From Adiantum capillus-veneris (Eukaryota > Streptophyta > Polypodiopsida > Polypodiales > Pteridaceae), in contig CM043942.1 of assembly GCA_014529385.2 (NCBI GenBank), positions 19,979,991 through 20,043,990 of the forward strand: DNA of 64,000 nt, given 5' to 3'. A program made the translations under genes and the position numbers. Shown piece after piece: positions 43,216-54,104 of this stretch (position 1 is the first letter of the stretch; each line of letters starts with the position of its first letter). The notes beneath the pieces were generated by a model. That model ran no database searches. It saw only the letters and a program-made list of their open reading frames with translations, and had not been told where the DNA came from.

Positions 43216-45020
43216 CAGTTAGCCGGTCAGATGGTCCCATAGTAGATTACCCACATTCTTGAATATGTGCATTGGATCGAGCAAGTGATTGATCATGAGT
43301 CGGGGCCAGTATGGTAACTCATACCATAGAGATAGTCTCTTCATCCTTAGAGGCAATCCGTCATCGCACATCTCCTTCTGCTCTAACCATGCTTGTGCAG
43401 ACATCCTTGGTGGCTCTCTTCCCAAAAAGCCATCGCGTAACACATGATTCTCTGGAAGATACGCTTGATGACCTTCATAGATTTGCTTCTTCAGTGAGGG
43501 CGCCCTACGTGCATTCAGTCTAGGTCCATATGTGACACATGCTCTGTATCCGCTTGTTTGAAGCCCTGCATGTATACACATGATAATAGATCAACTATGG
43601 GAAAAAACAAGATTTACAGTGTCTGAGTGATGAGTGTCAATAGATCACCTGAGCATTCTGTTAGCCCGGGATAGTCATGCATGGTCCACATTAGAATGCC
43701 TCTGATCAAAGCATTCCGTCGTCCTGTGTGTCGACTCATATCCACCACCTCTATGCCAATCCACAATTGTTGTAGCTCTTCCAATAGTGGACGAAGATAC
43801 ACATCCATATTCCCCACTTTATATCGCCCTGGCACAATCAAGCTTAGCCATAGGTGCCCCTTCTTCGTAGTCAACCACGGGGGAATGTTGTAGTTGACGA
43901 TGACAACGGGCCATACACTGTAAGATGTTGATCTTTGACCAAATGGATTTACGCCATCCATAGCCAGGCCTAAGCGTAAATTTCGAGCTTCCCTGGCAAA
44001 ATCCGACCATGTTCCATCTATATGTTTCCAGGCTGCGCAATCTGCAGGGATTCGTAGCACACCATCCGAAGATTTATTCTCCTCATGCCATGATGCTAGG
44101 GCGGCCATGGACTTACATTCGAAGAAATGCTTGATGCGAGGAAGCACAGGAAAATGTCGCAAAACCTTTTGTGGAATTTTTGTCCCGTGGAGATCTACTC
44201 GATATCTTTCGGAATCACATTTCGGACACTTCTCCATGTCTATGTATTCCCCTCTGAAAAGAATGCAGTCATAATTAGGACAAGCGTGGATAGAGTTGTA
44301 ATCCATCCCCAAGTTTTGCAAAATCTTTCTTGCTTCATCTCGGGAATCTGGCATCACATTGTCAGCTGGTAGTATGTGCTCTTTAAGCAATCTACACAGC
44401 ATAAAAATACGATACAGTCGTGTAAAAATCTATCAGATCATTATACATTTAGAGTTTTATCAAAGTAAACTAATTGTAATAGATCACCTGAAAAGCGCTG
44501 TGACGCTAGTGTCACTCCATCCAAACTTTGCCTGCATGTTGAGAAGAACCAGGAGTGCTTTCAATCTAGACATACGTGCTCCATTATACAATGGCGTATC
44601 AGCTTCACTTTTCATATCATCATAGATAAGCCTTTCTGAATCCATGATCGTCTCGATCATTTCATCAGTCTCGGGCTCAAACATTGCCTCGTTGGGAATG
44701 TGCTCTGCATGATCATCCCCCGAGCTGTCAGAGGCTACATCTTGTGGCCTCACATATGCTGCTTGACCAAAGCGCCTGCGAACACGTCTATTGGGTTGCA
44801 AGATTGCTGCTTGCTGGCCAGCGTCAGAGTCTGACGAGTTATAATTGGCAACAACTCGATCTATAATAGATGGATCAAACTCGCCAAATTCGCGAACGTG
44901 CTGCAAAGAAACACGTCTTGTCCGTCGCACAACATGCTTGCATTGATTACAAGGACATAAGACCCTCGTTGAGAGATAGGTGTTTCGGTTGGACGGTCCC
45001 ACATCCTCGTCACTACTCAT
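43216..45020 (-). CDS. CACTA-1 transposase (TNP2 type), three exons, 3' truncated
   Basis: Transposase that cuts the element out at its CACTA ends. Exon 1 (44488-45020): MSSDEDVGPSNRN start, the CPCNQCKH zinc-like motif of the transposase-associated domain, and the LKALLVLLNMQAKFGWSD block. Intron 1 44392-44487 (96 bp, GT-AG). Exon 2 (43649-44391): the TNP2 core with CPKCDSERY, LRLGLAMDGVNPFGQRST, YNIPPWLTTKKGHLWLSL, GNMDVYLRPLLEEL and LMWTMHDYPGLTECS. Intron 2 43566-43648 (83 bp, GT-AG). Exon 3 (to about 43216): SGYRACVTYGP, GHQAYLPENH and DPMHIFKNVGNLLWDHLTG, then a stop in unrelated sequence. The spliced reading is open throughout, but the C-terminal half is missing. Confidence 0.85.
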
Positions 45021-45059
45021 AATGAGGATAAAAATCTTATAACCTGGACAACAAATTTA

Positions 45060-45082
45060 ATATTCTATTGGCATTCTTCGTC

Positions 45083-45130
<48 letters not shown>
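45060..45130. repeat. CT microsatellite in CACTA-1
   Basis: An almost pure (CT)n run of about 40-46 bp at 45086-45128, just upstream of the transposase start on the minus strand. It could lie in its 5' untranslated region or promoter. Confidence 0.8.
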
Positions 45131-45719
45131 ACCTCACATTCTCTAGTAATGTCCAATCCCCGCACACCTCGGTCTAGAGGTGCACGGAGATCAAAACCAC
45201 CAGGTTATATTATCGTCTTTATTGGTCAATACCTATATTTGTGGGTACAAGAAATCTACAGACCCACGTCTACATGATACTGCATGTAGTGGACAAAACC
45301 CCTTTGCCTCTTCTCTAGCTGTAGCACTTCACAGCATCTTAACATCTTTTCACAGTAGATCTTTTCACTGTTCGTCTAACTCTAAACCCTAAATCGTAAG
45401 TAATTCTTGCGTGGACTCGATCTCATGTAAATAAGCATAAATCTAAATAAATGTAAATCTAACTAAAAATAAACCTAAATCTAATTTAACGTAAGTCTAC
45501 ATCTAACCTAATCTTTAACGTCTTTTGGGATAGTTTCCTACGATGTTAAAACTCTCTTCTTCTTGTGTGTGTGTGTGTGTGTGGGTAAACCTAAATAAAC
45601 CTAAGTCTAATCTAATATAACATAAATCTAAATCTAATGTAAATTATGTTATATTAAAAACAAAGAACTAAACTAACAGGGATTATAAGAACCTTAAAAC
45701 TGATTTAACACATAATTTT

Positions 45720-46085
45720 TCACATAGCTCGTCAAGAGTTGGCATTCTCATCACTAAAGATGTGAGAGTTAACTTCCGGCGGTGACGCTGCCTCATCTCC
45801 ATCCACATCTGACGACAGCAATTGGCCCTTTAGACCGTTCTTGCTCCTGTTACTAACTTTGAAGTTGCTGTTTAATGACTAGAGGTTGTCTAGATGGTCA
45901 TTGTGTCGGGGATGTAGTGACTCTTGCCGCCCTGAAGATCCACCTTCTTCCCTATCTTCTGAAGACATTTCACCAGTACTTTTGGATCGACGGAGCCCAC
46001 CATGAGTGAAGGCAACAATACCCTATATTCCATTGAGGGCTTTCTTCACCCGCTTCATGCAGGCATCGCAGTCTATGGAGACCTA
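45720..46085 (-). pseudogene. CACTA-1 captured fragment with HMA-like CxxC motif
   Basis: A minus-strand reading of about 120 codons with only two stops. It begins VSIDCDACMKRVKKALNGI and continues GGLRRSKSTGEMSSEDR, GRQESLHPRHNDHLDNL, SDVDGDEAASPPEVNSH. The first block matches the metal-binding signature of heavy-metal-associated (HMA) proteins of plants (MxCxxC followed by K-V-K-K-AL). The rest is hydrophilic and not recognised. The same segment, with the same two stops, is in CACTA-2 (54105-54470), so it was acquired before the two copies separated. A fragment of a host gene captured by the transposon is the likely explanation; a chance motif cannot be excluded. Confidence 0.45.
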
Positions 46086-46159
46086 AATCTAATCTAATAT
46101 AACGTAAATCTAAATCTAGCGTAAATAAACGTAAATCTAATTAAAAATAAACCTAAATC

Positions 46160-46290
46160 TAATCTAATTTAACTTAAATAAACCTAAATCTAATTTAACG
46201 TAAGTCTACATCTAACCTAATCTTTAACGTCTTTTAGGATAGTTTCCTACGACGTTATAACTCTCTTCTTCTTGTGTGTGTGCGCGTGTG
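46160..46290. repeat. Direct repeat flanking the captured fragment
   Basis: The segment 46160-46290 (ending TCTTCTTCTTGTGTGTGTG) is nearly the same as 45460-45590. Shared text includes AACGTAAGTCTACATCTAACC and CTTTAACGTCTTTT. The two copies, in the same orientation, bracket the HMA-like fragment. Confidence 0.8.
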
Positions 46291-46317
46291 TGGATGTGTG
46301 TGCCAATAAAAAGAGAT

Positions 46318-46378
46318 AAATGGTATAACCTTTCTATCACCCATGCCAAGTATGATAGATTGGTTATGCCATTTCCCT
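46318..46378. other. Conserved 22-bp-stem hairpin in CACTA-1
   Basis: AAATGGTATAACCTTTCTATCA (46318 on) faces TGATAGATTGGTTATGCCATTT across a 13-nt loop. The arms pair with three mismatches. The same structure is in CACTA-2 near 53806-53866. Its role is unknown. Confidence 0.7.
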
Positions 46379-46479
46379 CTTGAATAATAGGTCTTGAGTT
46401 CAACTCCTCGTCGGCTAGATCTTTAGGTCTTTTAATTTTAATTAGTTTCCTACGACGTTAAATTAGTTTCTCTCTCTTT

Positions 46480-46780
46480 CTCTCTCAATGTGTGTGCGTT
46501 TTTTTGTTTATGCATGTTTTCTCTCTCTTTTTCTCTCTCAATGTGTGCGTTTTTTGTTTATGAATGTTCTCTGTCTCTTTTCCTCTCTCAATGTGTGCGT
46601 TTTTTGTTTATGCATGCTCTCTCTCTCTTTTCCTCTCTCAATGTGTGTGTGCATCCTTTGTTTATGTATGTGTGTGTGCGTTTTTGTTTATGTTTGTACT
46701 CTCTCTCTCTTTCTCTCTCTCTCTCTCAAAAACACTATGTGTGTGTGTGTATGTGTGTGTGTGAGAGAGAGAGAGAGGGA
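46480..46780. repeat. ~50-bp tandem repeats and CT/GT low complexity (CACTA subterminal)
   Basis: The phrase CAATGTGTG recurs at 46487, 46540, 46590 and 46640, a period of 50-53 bp, with TTTTTTGTTTATG between. CT and GT runs follow to about 46880. ORFs overlapping this stretch are cysteine-, leucine- and serine-rich by base composition only and are not counted as genes. The same array, inverted, is in CACTA-2 (about 53480-53720). Confidence 0.85.
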
Positions 46781-46848
46781 GAGAGAAAGAGGGGAAGGGA
46801 ACATGAGAGTGAGGAGAGGGAAGGAGCATACCTGGCTCTCCTTCCTCT

Positions 46849-46879
<31 letters not shown>

Positions 46880-46924
46880 GAGAAGAAAGAGAGAGAGAGA
46901 GCGTTACCTGCTCCTTGCTTGAGG

Positions 46925-47109
46925 GCGCCGAAAAACTCAGATCTGAGATCTGAGTTTTTGGGCGCTCTCTGTTATTTTTTTAGCCCAGTCGGCGTCGCTA
47001 TGAGCGTCCCAAATTTACTTGTAAATTTGCGACTCTCATAGCGACGCCGGGATTTTTTTTTTGAGCATCGCTGTGTGAGCGTCGCTAATATGCATAGCCT
47101 CTTGTAGTG
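46925..47109. repeat. CACTA-1 right terminal and subterminal inverted repeats
   Basis: Two hairpins: AAACTCAGATCTGAGATCTGAGTTTTTG-type palindrome near 46934-46962, and a long one at 46990-47050, GGCGTCGCTATGAG facing CTCATAGCGACGCC around AATTTAC. AGCGACG-type motifs recur up to the terminal CTTGTAGTG. These are probable transposase binding sites. Confidence 0.8.
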
Positions 47110-47913
47110 TTTTCCACTGCACAAAGTCCTTGTGAGGTCCCTCTTTGGATGATTCCTTTGAATACCTCCAAGAGTGAGCCCCCCATGGTGCATGCATGAA
47201 TGCCACATACCCTTGACCTTATTTGGTAGGTCTATAATTGAAGATATTGTTGAGATCATGATATAAGTGAATAGTACAACTAAGAAAATCAAATATTGAG
47301 GGGTCTAAAAAAAATCAACTAAGAAAAAAATATTGAGGGGTCATTATAAGTCTACCATAAAAAGATAAATATTTTTGGTGGTCTAATTTATGAGAGTAAT
47401 AGAGAATAGATGTAGGAAGGAAAAAATCACAATAGTGAAAAAATATACACATAAATAGAACTAGTTTTTTTGGATTTTTGTTGGGATGGAGTTACACCAA
47501 AAATAAGAGAAGCTTGCATGAAATTATTTTTATATGGAATAAAGAGTATGCAAAATGGTAAGAAAAAATATGATAATGGTGAGTCAATGTACATAGCATA
47601 AATAACACACCATAGGTAGAAATATTTAAATAAATACCAAAATAATTATGCAAAATCCTTTTACTTAGGCTCTATATACAATGAAATATTTACACACAAA
47701 TGGGCCATAATATACTTATAATTTTTTATTTTTTTGGCTCAACTAGCCCAGTGACTAGCTAATTGAGGGTTTTTAAGAAGATATGGAAAAAGTCCCATAA
47801 CTCACACACACCTATATACAGTGAAAGGGTGAGGGTAACCACAGTGTTTGAGTGATTTGATAGGGTGAGGTAACTCGCTATGGAAATTACAGAGAGCTGA
47901 AAAACGGCTATCA
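47110..47913 (-). repeat. T3 3' LTR, partial
   Basis: Matches 58628-59472, including the end AGAGCTGAAAAACGGCTATCA. It begins where CACTA-1 ends, inside a T-run of the LTR. The remaining ~880 bp expected to the left of CACTA-1 were not found in the window. An indel of some tens of bases near 47320 distinguishes it from the 5' LTR. Confidence 0.9.
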
Positions 47914-47932
47914 TTAGCCCTCCCCCAGGATG
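47914..47932 (-). other. T3 polypurine tract
   Basis: Minus-strand CCTGGGGGAGGGCTAA directly before the 3' LTR TG. It matches the tract of T2. Confidence 0.8.
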
Positions 47933-47941
47933 ATGGTATAT

Positions 47942-49440
47942 TCATGTACCATCATAAAGCAGCTTTTCCCAAGAGAGTGCTTTAGAGTCCTTGACAAGAT
48001 CTTCATTGTTTGGCCCCTTGGAATTTTGGTTTGAGTTACACTCATGCTTCACGGAACAATACTTACATGAGATAGCTGCCTTTTGACAGATCTTTCGTAG
48101 ATCCTTTGGTAGAAGGCGACTCAAATAAGGTTTCAAGCGATACCTGTTTACCTTCGTGGAGTGCTCTTTCCCATTCAAGTCCATAAGTTCATAGTAACTT
48201 GAATTGAAAGCCTTCTTGACTATGTATGGCCCCTGCCATTTAGTTTCAAACTTGGCATCAAAACGATTATCGAGTCGATTTTCATACCTTAGCACAAGAT
48301 CTCCTTCATTGATGGCTTTGTCTGTCAGTTTCTTGTCAAGCTTTTCCTTCGTTTGTGTGGCTTCCCTCTTGTAGCACTTGTATGCTGCTTCTCTTTTCCA
48401 CTCAAGCTTAGCTAAGGTAAGAAGTCGATCCATCCATGCTTCTTGATCATCTTGTGGTGCTTTGCCATGAAGTCGCATTGTTGGAATGTTGAGCTCAATT
48501 GGTCGTAAAGCCTCTTGACCATAGACCAAGTGAAATGGTGTGAACTCCGTGGCTTCCCTATATGTGGTTCGATACGCCCACAAGGCACCATCCAAGAAGT
48601 CATCCCACAACTTTGTCTTATTTTTCACCATCTTTCCAATGATGCCTGCAATGACACCATTAGCTTTTTCTACCAAACCATTTGATTGGGGATAGTAGGG
48701 TGTACTATGATGATGTAGAATGTGAAGTTTTTCACAGACTTCTATGAGCAAGCCCTTTCTAAACCCTGTACCATTATCAGAAACAATCTCCAAAGGTGTG
48801 CCAAATCTACAACAAATGTGAGTGTAGACAAATTTGCTCACTGTCCTCTCATTTACCTTTGCCACACTTTGTGCTTCCACCCACCTAGTCATATAGTCTA
48901 TAGCCACTAGAATGTAGAGTTTACCATTTTTTGTCCTAAGCAGAGGATCCATAGCATCAATGCCCCACTTTTCAAAGGGCCCATTTGAAAGCACAATTTG
49001 CCTTGTACCATAAACCAATCTTCTATTCCCATTTACCTGACAATTGTGACAACTTTTACACCAATGTTGGACATCCACATGCAGACTTGGCCAAACATAC
49101 CCCGCAAGCAAAATCTTCTTCACAATTAACTCTTGGGCAAAATGACCACCACATGCCTCTTCATGCAAACCTTTTAGAATGGCTAGAATCCCCTTGATAG
49201 TTGGTACTCTTCTGCACACTTGATCCTTCCCTCTTTGATGGAGGGATCCTTCTAGGAAGAGATACGCGCTTTCCTTCTTCATGAGTCCCCTTTTCTGAGC
49301 CTTCGTGAAGTCTTATGGAAACTCACCCTCCAAAATGTAGCTAATAATGGGAGTCAATGACTCCAATCCCTGGTATCTCGGTTGCTTGACAGTTGCTACC
49401 ACCATGATGACCTGCACTTCTTTCTCAACACATGTAACTA
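47942..49440 (-). pseudogene. T3 integrase
   Basis: ORF 47942-49282 plus upstream residues after a stop. Zinc domain: GLHEEACGGHFAQEL and WCKSCHNCQV, all four ligands. DDE core: WGIDAMDPL, SDNGTGFRKG and SNGLVEKANG. C-terminal: LVLRYENRLDNRFD, KWQGPYIVKKAF and YYELMDLNGKEH. The tail beyond the core, with CKYCSVKHECNSNQ, is Cys-rich and also present in the second 3' end at 59501. This 446-codon stretch is the longest open part of T3 and seems intact. Confidence 0.9.
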
Positions 49441-50486
49441 CTTGCTGTGCAAGTCAATCGGCATCTTCATTCTATTTCCTAGGAATATGATACAGTTGCA
49501 CTTCTTCAAATTTATTAAACAATCTACGAATGGCGTGAAATTTTGTCCTTAGGCTTTCATTCTTGCATGCCCAAATGCCTAAAACTTGCTGCACAATGAG
49601 AAGTGCATCCCCTTTTACCATGAGACGTTGTATACCTTGGCCAATGCATATCTTTAAACCATGAAGTAGTGTGCCGTAATCTGCTTCATTGTTTCTAGTT
49701 GAACCTGGTAGATTGACCTTCTCTTTCATGACCACCTACCCACTTGGGTTGAGCAACACTAGCCCCACCCCTGATTTTCCTGTGGCTCGTCGAAAAGCTC
49801 CATCAAAGAACAAGGTAAAAGCATTAGGAATACTTTTAGGTGGTGGCAATGGTAGGGTCTTTACTTCAGGCACCTTAATCTCCTTCTCATGTACCCTATA
49901 AGTAAGGATCCTTGCCAATTGTGCACGCACACTATCTTCTACCTTGAAAGAGTACTGGAACTCTTGCAATTCCATAATCCACTTTGAGATCCTAGTGCTA
50001 AGATTCATTTGAGATGACACCCAGGGAAACAAATTTTTTGCAGCAGTGAGAATTACAAAAGGTTTTGGTAGCAAGTAGGATCTAAACTTTCTCACCGCAA
50101 ACATGAGAGAAAGCATCATGAGTTCTGCCTCCGTGTAGCCTCTCTCCAAATCATTCATGACCCTACTAGCAAAGTAGATGTGTCACATCCTGGTACTGTG
50201 TGGATCTTGTTGTAGTAAAACTGCACCAATTGTTTCCTTCCCAACAGTAGAGCTAACAAAGAATGTGTACCCCCAACAAGGAGGCATGAGTGTTGGTAGC
50301 TCTGACAAAATGAATTTAATGTTACAAAAGTACTCTTCAAGCTCATAAGACCATGCAAATTCTACTTGTTGTGTCAACTTTTGCAAAGGATGAAGCAACT
50401 CCGAAGCTAAGTGAATAAAGCGTGACATATACTTCACCTTTTGAATGAATGAGATGACCTCTTTGAGATTCTTGGGTGATGGGAGC
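49441..50486 (-). pseudogene. T3 RNase H and archaeal-type RNase H
   Basis: First RNase H (50183-50486 and on): TFFVSSTVGKETIGAVLLQ, with Ser where catalytic Asp is expected; a TGA lies in the following HIYFASR block near 50158. Archaeal-type domain (49455-49860): LFFDGAFRR, then a TAG after LLNPSG, NNEADYGTL, GDALLIVQ and HIPRK followed by TAG, EDAD and TGA. All acidic ligands remain readable in spite of the stops. Confidence 0.85.
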
Positions 50487-52023
50487 TCAATAAGAGCCTT
50501 TGCCTTTATAGGAAACCTTGTGACCAAGCAAGATCACTTCATCCTCACCTATGTGACACTTGTCAGGGTTTAGTTGACCTCCCGTGTACCCTTTGTAGAT
50601 GCAATGATTTTGAGCTACAAATGCAAAAATCATCAATAAAAACCCTAATGGACTTTCCAAAGAATGCTTGAAACACCATGTTGATGAAGCGTTGGAAAGT
50701 TGCAGGAGCATTTGTTAGTTCAAATGGCATGACTCTAAAAGCATAACAACCCCAAGGAGTGATGAAGGTTGTTTTCAACTGATCTTCCAATGCGATACCT
50801 ATTTGAAAGTAACCCGAGTAGCCATCACACACAGTGTACTTCTCATGACCAGCTACCTCATTTAGTATCTCATCTTGAAATGGGAGGGGAAAGTGATCTC
50901 TTTTTGTTGCCTCATTGAGTGGACGGTAATCCACACACACCCTCCACTTGCCGTTTTTCTTATGAGTGACAACAACGGGAGAGACCCACTCTGAATTCTC
51001 CACTGGATAAATGAAACCTGCTGCTAGAATCTTTCTTACCTCCTTGAGTAAAGCCTGCTCCTTGATGACTCCTAGCCTTCGTAGCTTCTGAGCCTTAGGT
51101 GTGGCCTCTGTCTTCAACTCAATTTTGTGTTGAACAACATCTGCTCCACGCACATCGGTGTAGTCTTTAGCAAAAAGCCTAGGAAATTTCCTTAACACAC
51201 CTTTGAGCTCCTCTCTTTCATCCTTTGTAAGTGTTGTAGATAACATACCTTCTAGCATTCTTTCATCTTCCACTTTTTGGTTCTCTTGGGAACCTACCTC
51301 TTCCAAACCTTGGCAAGAGGTCTCTTGGTTGTTTGGCTTAAACCTTACCCGCATGACTTCAATGGAAGACTCCTCTTCAGTAATGCTACCGCTACTTTCT
51401 CCTTCTGAAGTGCTACCGGTCCAGCCTTCCTCCGTCTCACTTTGAGATGATTCTTCATGGAGCTCCTCTTGGCGTTGCTCCTTCATGTCAAAGACAACCT
51501 TCTTATGATTTTCATTCCCGCAAATTAGCTTTCCACTCTCCCAATCCTGCAAAGCTCGCATTTTCATTAGCCATGGTCTTCCTAGGATAAATGGGTAACC
51601 ATTTCCTTTGGTAGACATGACATAGACATCGACTGCCTTCTTAATGCCAAAGGCCTCCACAAAAACATTTTTACGAATGCCTACGCACCTAGCCTTGCTA
51701 TTGTTTGCCAGTTTCACTTTGACTTCAGGTGTCTCATGGATGTGCATGCCTAGTCTTTGCATGAGTCCCTCTGTCATGATGCAAATTTGTGCACCCCCAT
51801 CCACTAGACCTTTCCTAACCAATCTTCCTTTGATGTAACAATCTAGCACCGGTGTAATATCCTCATTCATTTCAGCTTGTGAAATGTTTACAATAGGCAC
51901 TCTCTCTTTTACCTTTCTCCTAGTGCTAACTGCCTTTGTTAAATCCCTGCTAACTTGTGGGCATAATGCAAGAAACTGAGGCCATGAGATATCAGGACCC
52001 TTACCTCTCATGTCTTCCAACAA
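50487..52023 (-). pseudogene. T3 protease and reverse transcriptase
   Basis: The 486-codon open stretch 50563-52023 shares the gag frame, separated from it only by a TAA after GMAP. Linker: GPDISWPQFLALCPQVSRD. Protease active site near 51800: GLVDGGAQICIM, D-G-G in place of D-S-G; closing LGRPWLMKM. Reverse transcriptase: NGKWRVCVDYRPLN, CDGYSGYFQIG, MPFELTNAPATF (Glu where Gly is usual) and FIDDFCICSS near 50630. A frameshift shortly after the catalytic box, near 50600, moves the thumb (GGQLNPDKCHIGEDEV) to another frame. Confidence 0.9.
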
Positions 52024-53061
52024 GTTTTATGGGGCCATACCATATCCAAGAGGGAAGTCTTGGAAGTTGATACGACATCCAGTCCTCTTGGTATCCTTGG
52101 TCTCCTTTGACTTCTTTTCTCGTCCATGATCACTTTGTGACGTGACTCCTTCTTTCTCCTTCCCTTTTCCACGGCCACGCTTAATTCCATTTGCTTTCAT
52201 GTTAACCTCTTTTGAATTTGTCACCTCTACCACATGAACATTTGGGTCTGGAAAAGGTAGAACTCCTTCCACTCCTTGTGGAGGTGGTCTTGTTCCATTT
52301 GGCCTTTGTAGAAGACGTGGTTGCTGACTAGTTCCTTCACCTGCATTCATCACTTGGTAATTCAAGTTAGGTCTCCCTGGCTCCCCACGGGGCCAAGGAC
52401 AATTATACATCCCATGTCCAGACCCTCCGCAATTCCAACATTGTAAGACTCTCCTAGGTCGTGGATCTCGCTCTTCAGACTTCTTTGCTTGTCCCTTTGG
52501 ACCTACAGCTTGTGCAAGGTGAATTGACAGGCTGCTTAAAGATTCATTTAACTTCTCGATCACTTTCGCCGTTACCACAGGAAGCTCCCTAGATGTTGAT
52601 GCTTGTGACTTACCTTTGGGTCTAAGACCTTCTATGGGAACCTCTCCCCTTAAGCACTTGAGTTTCCTGTATTTCTCAGTAGCCCTAGTTTCAGCTGCAT
52701 CAAAGGTAGCAGGTGCACCGGCCTCAACTTTTATCTTAAGGTCAGGAAAGAGTCCGGCTATGAACCTCTCCTTCTTTAGAAATTCTGCACCATCACTAGG
52801 GTTAGCAACATTTCGTATCCATAGAGCCCAAAGACGTTGAAACTCCTTCTTGTACAAGTAGTAGTCGTCTAAGTCTGTTTGCTTATGAGAAACAATGTCT
52901 TGCCATAGTTTTTGAGTGTTTTGGGGATCAAAGAAGTATTTCTTGAAACGATTCAAAACTTCTGTGTAATTCCCCTTAACTTCCTCAGACAAAGAGTCAA
53001 ACCAAGTGCTAGCATCTTTCCTAAGGACTACCTCAAACATTTCTGCACGTTCTTGATCAGT
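52024..53061 (-). pseudogene. T3 gag, main part
   Basis: Reading starts at the CACTA-2 insertion, so the first residues (TDQERAEMFEVVL) are internal. Gag domain: DASTWFDSLSEEV, FQRLWALWIRN, FLKKERFIAGLFPDLK. A complete zinc knuckle CWNCGGSGHGMYNC lies near 52405-52445. A basic, glycine-rich C-terminal tail (GIKRGRGKGKEKEG) leads to a stop just before the pol linker. The N-terminal ~33 codons are on the far side of the transposon at 57067-57165. Confidence 0.9.
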
Positions 53062-53250
53062 CACTACACGAGGCTATTCATATTAGCGACGCTCACACAG
53101 CGACGCTCCAAAAAAAAATTCCCGACGTCGCTATGAGCGTCGCAAATTTACAAAGAAATTTGCGACGCTCATAGCGACGCCGGCTGGGCTAAAAAAATAA
53201 CCGAGCGCGCCCAAAAACTCAGATCTCAGATCTGAGTTTTTCGGCGCCCT
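53062..53250. repeat. CACTA-2 left terminal and subterminal inverted repeats
   Basis: After the CACTA end come AGCGACGCTCACACAGCGACG, then a 26-bp-stem hairpin at 53126-53183 (GACGTCGCTATGAGCGTCGC facing GCGACGCTCATAGCGACGCC) and the palindrome AAAAACTCAGATCT/AGATCTGAGTTTTT near 53213-53241. AGCGACG-type motifs are the likely transposase binding sites. Confidence 0.85.
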
Positions 53251-53273
53251 CAAGCAAGGAGCAGGTAACGCTC

Positions 53274-53274
<1 letters not shown>

Positions 53275-53313
<39 letters not shown>

Positions 53314-53409
53314 CCCCACACACACACACACACACACACACACAAAGAGAGGAAGGAGAGCTAGGTATGCTCCTTCCCTCTCCTCATTCTCATGTTCCCT
53401 TCCCCTCTT

Positions 53410-53444
<35 letters not shown>

Positions 53445-53720
53445 TACACACACACACATAGTGTTTTTAAGGAGAGAGAGAGAGAGAGAGAGTACAAACA
53501 TAAACAAAAACGCACACACACATACATAAACAAAGAATGCACACACACATTGAGAGAGGAAAAGAGAGAGAGAGCATGCATAAACAAAAAACGCACGCAT
53601 TGAGAGAGGAAAAGAGAGAGAGAACATGCATAAACAAAAAACGCACACATTGAGAGAGGAAAAGAGAGAGAAAACATGCATACGATCCAAAAAAACGCAC
53701 ACACATTGAGAGAGAAACTA
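53275..53720. repeat. CT/CA/GA low complexity and ~50-bp tandem repeats (CACTA-2)
   Basis: CT, CA and GA microsatellites followed by four GA-rich ~50-bp repeats that are the reverse complement of the CACTA-1 array at 46480-46700. Long ORFs here on the minus strand are composition artefacts. Confidence 0.85.
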
Positions 53721-54104
53721 ATTTAACGTCGTAGGAAACTAATTTAAATTAAAAGACCTAAAGATCTAGCCGACGAGGAGTTGAACTCAAGACCTATTAT
53801 TCAAGAGGGAAATGGCATAATCAATCTATCATACTTGGCATGGGTGATAGAAAGGTTATACCATTTATCTCTTTTTATTGGCACACACATCCACACACGC
53901 GCACACACACAAGAAGAAGAGAGTTATAACGTCGTAGGAAACTATCCTAAAAGACGTTAAAGATTAGGTTAGATGTAGACTTACGTTAAATTAGATTTAG
54001 GTTTATTTAAGTTAAATTAGATTAGATTTAGGTTTATTTTTAACTAGATTTACGTTTATTTACGCTAGATTTAGATTTACATTATATTAGATTAGATTTA
54101 GGTC

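Larger units (their letters stand above)
43216..47109 (-). mobile_element. CACTA-1: En/Spm transposon, left end missing
   Basis: The right end is exact: on the minus strand CACTACAAGAGGCTATGCAT starts at 47109 and leads into the AGCGACG-rich subterminal region. Low-complexity sequence, a captured fragment (45720-46085) and three transposase exons follow leftward. The transposase stops at about 43216 and no left terminal repeat exists. The element sits in the 3' LTR of T3: LTR sequence resumes at 47110. Confidence 0.85.

Noticed and set aside
46375-46430. tRNA-like gene near GGTCTTGAGTTCAACTCC
   Set aside because: The TTCAACTCC phrase resembles a T-loop, but no cloverleaf, acceptor stem or A/B box pair could be formed.
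46488-47041. Long ORFs (144 and 183 codons) rich in Cys, Leu, Ser and Phe
   Set aside because: They are produced by CT/GT repeats and the ~50-bp tandem array; all frames are open for the same reason and the mirrored ORFs in CACTA-2 behave alike.
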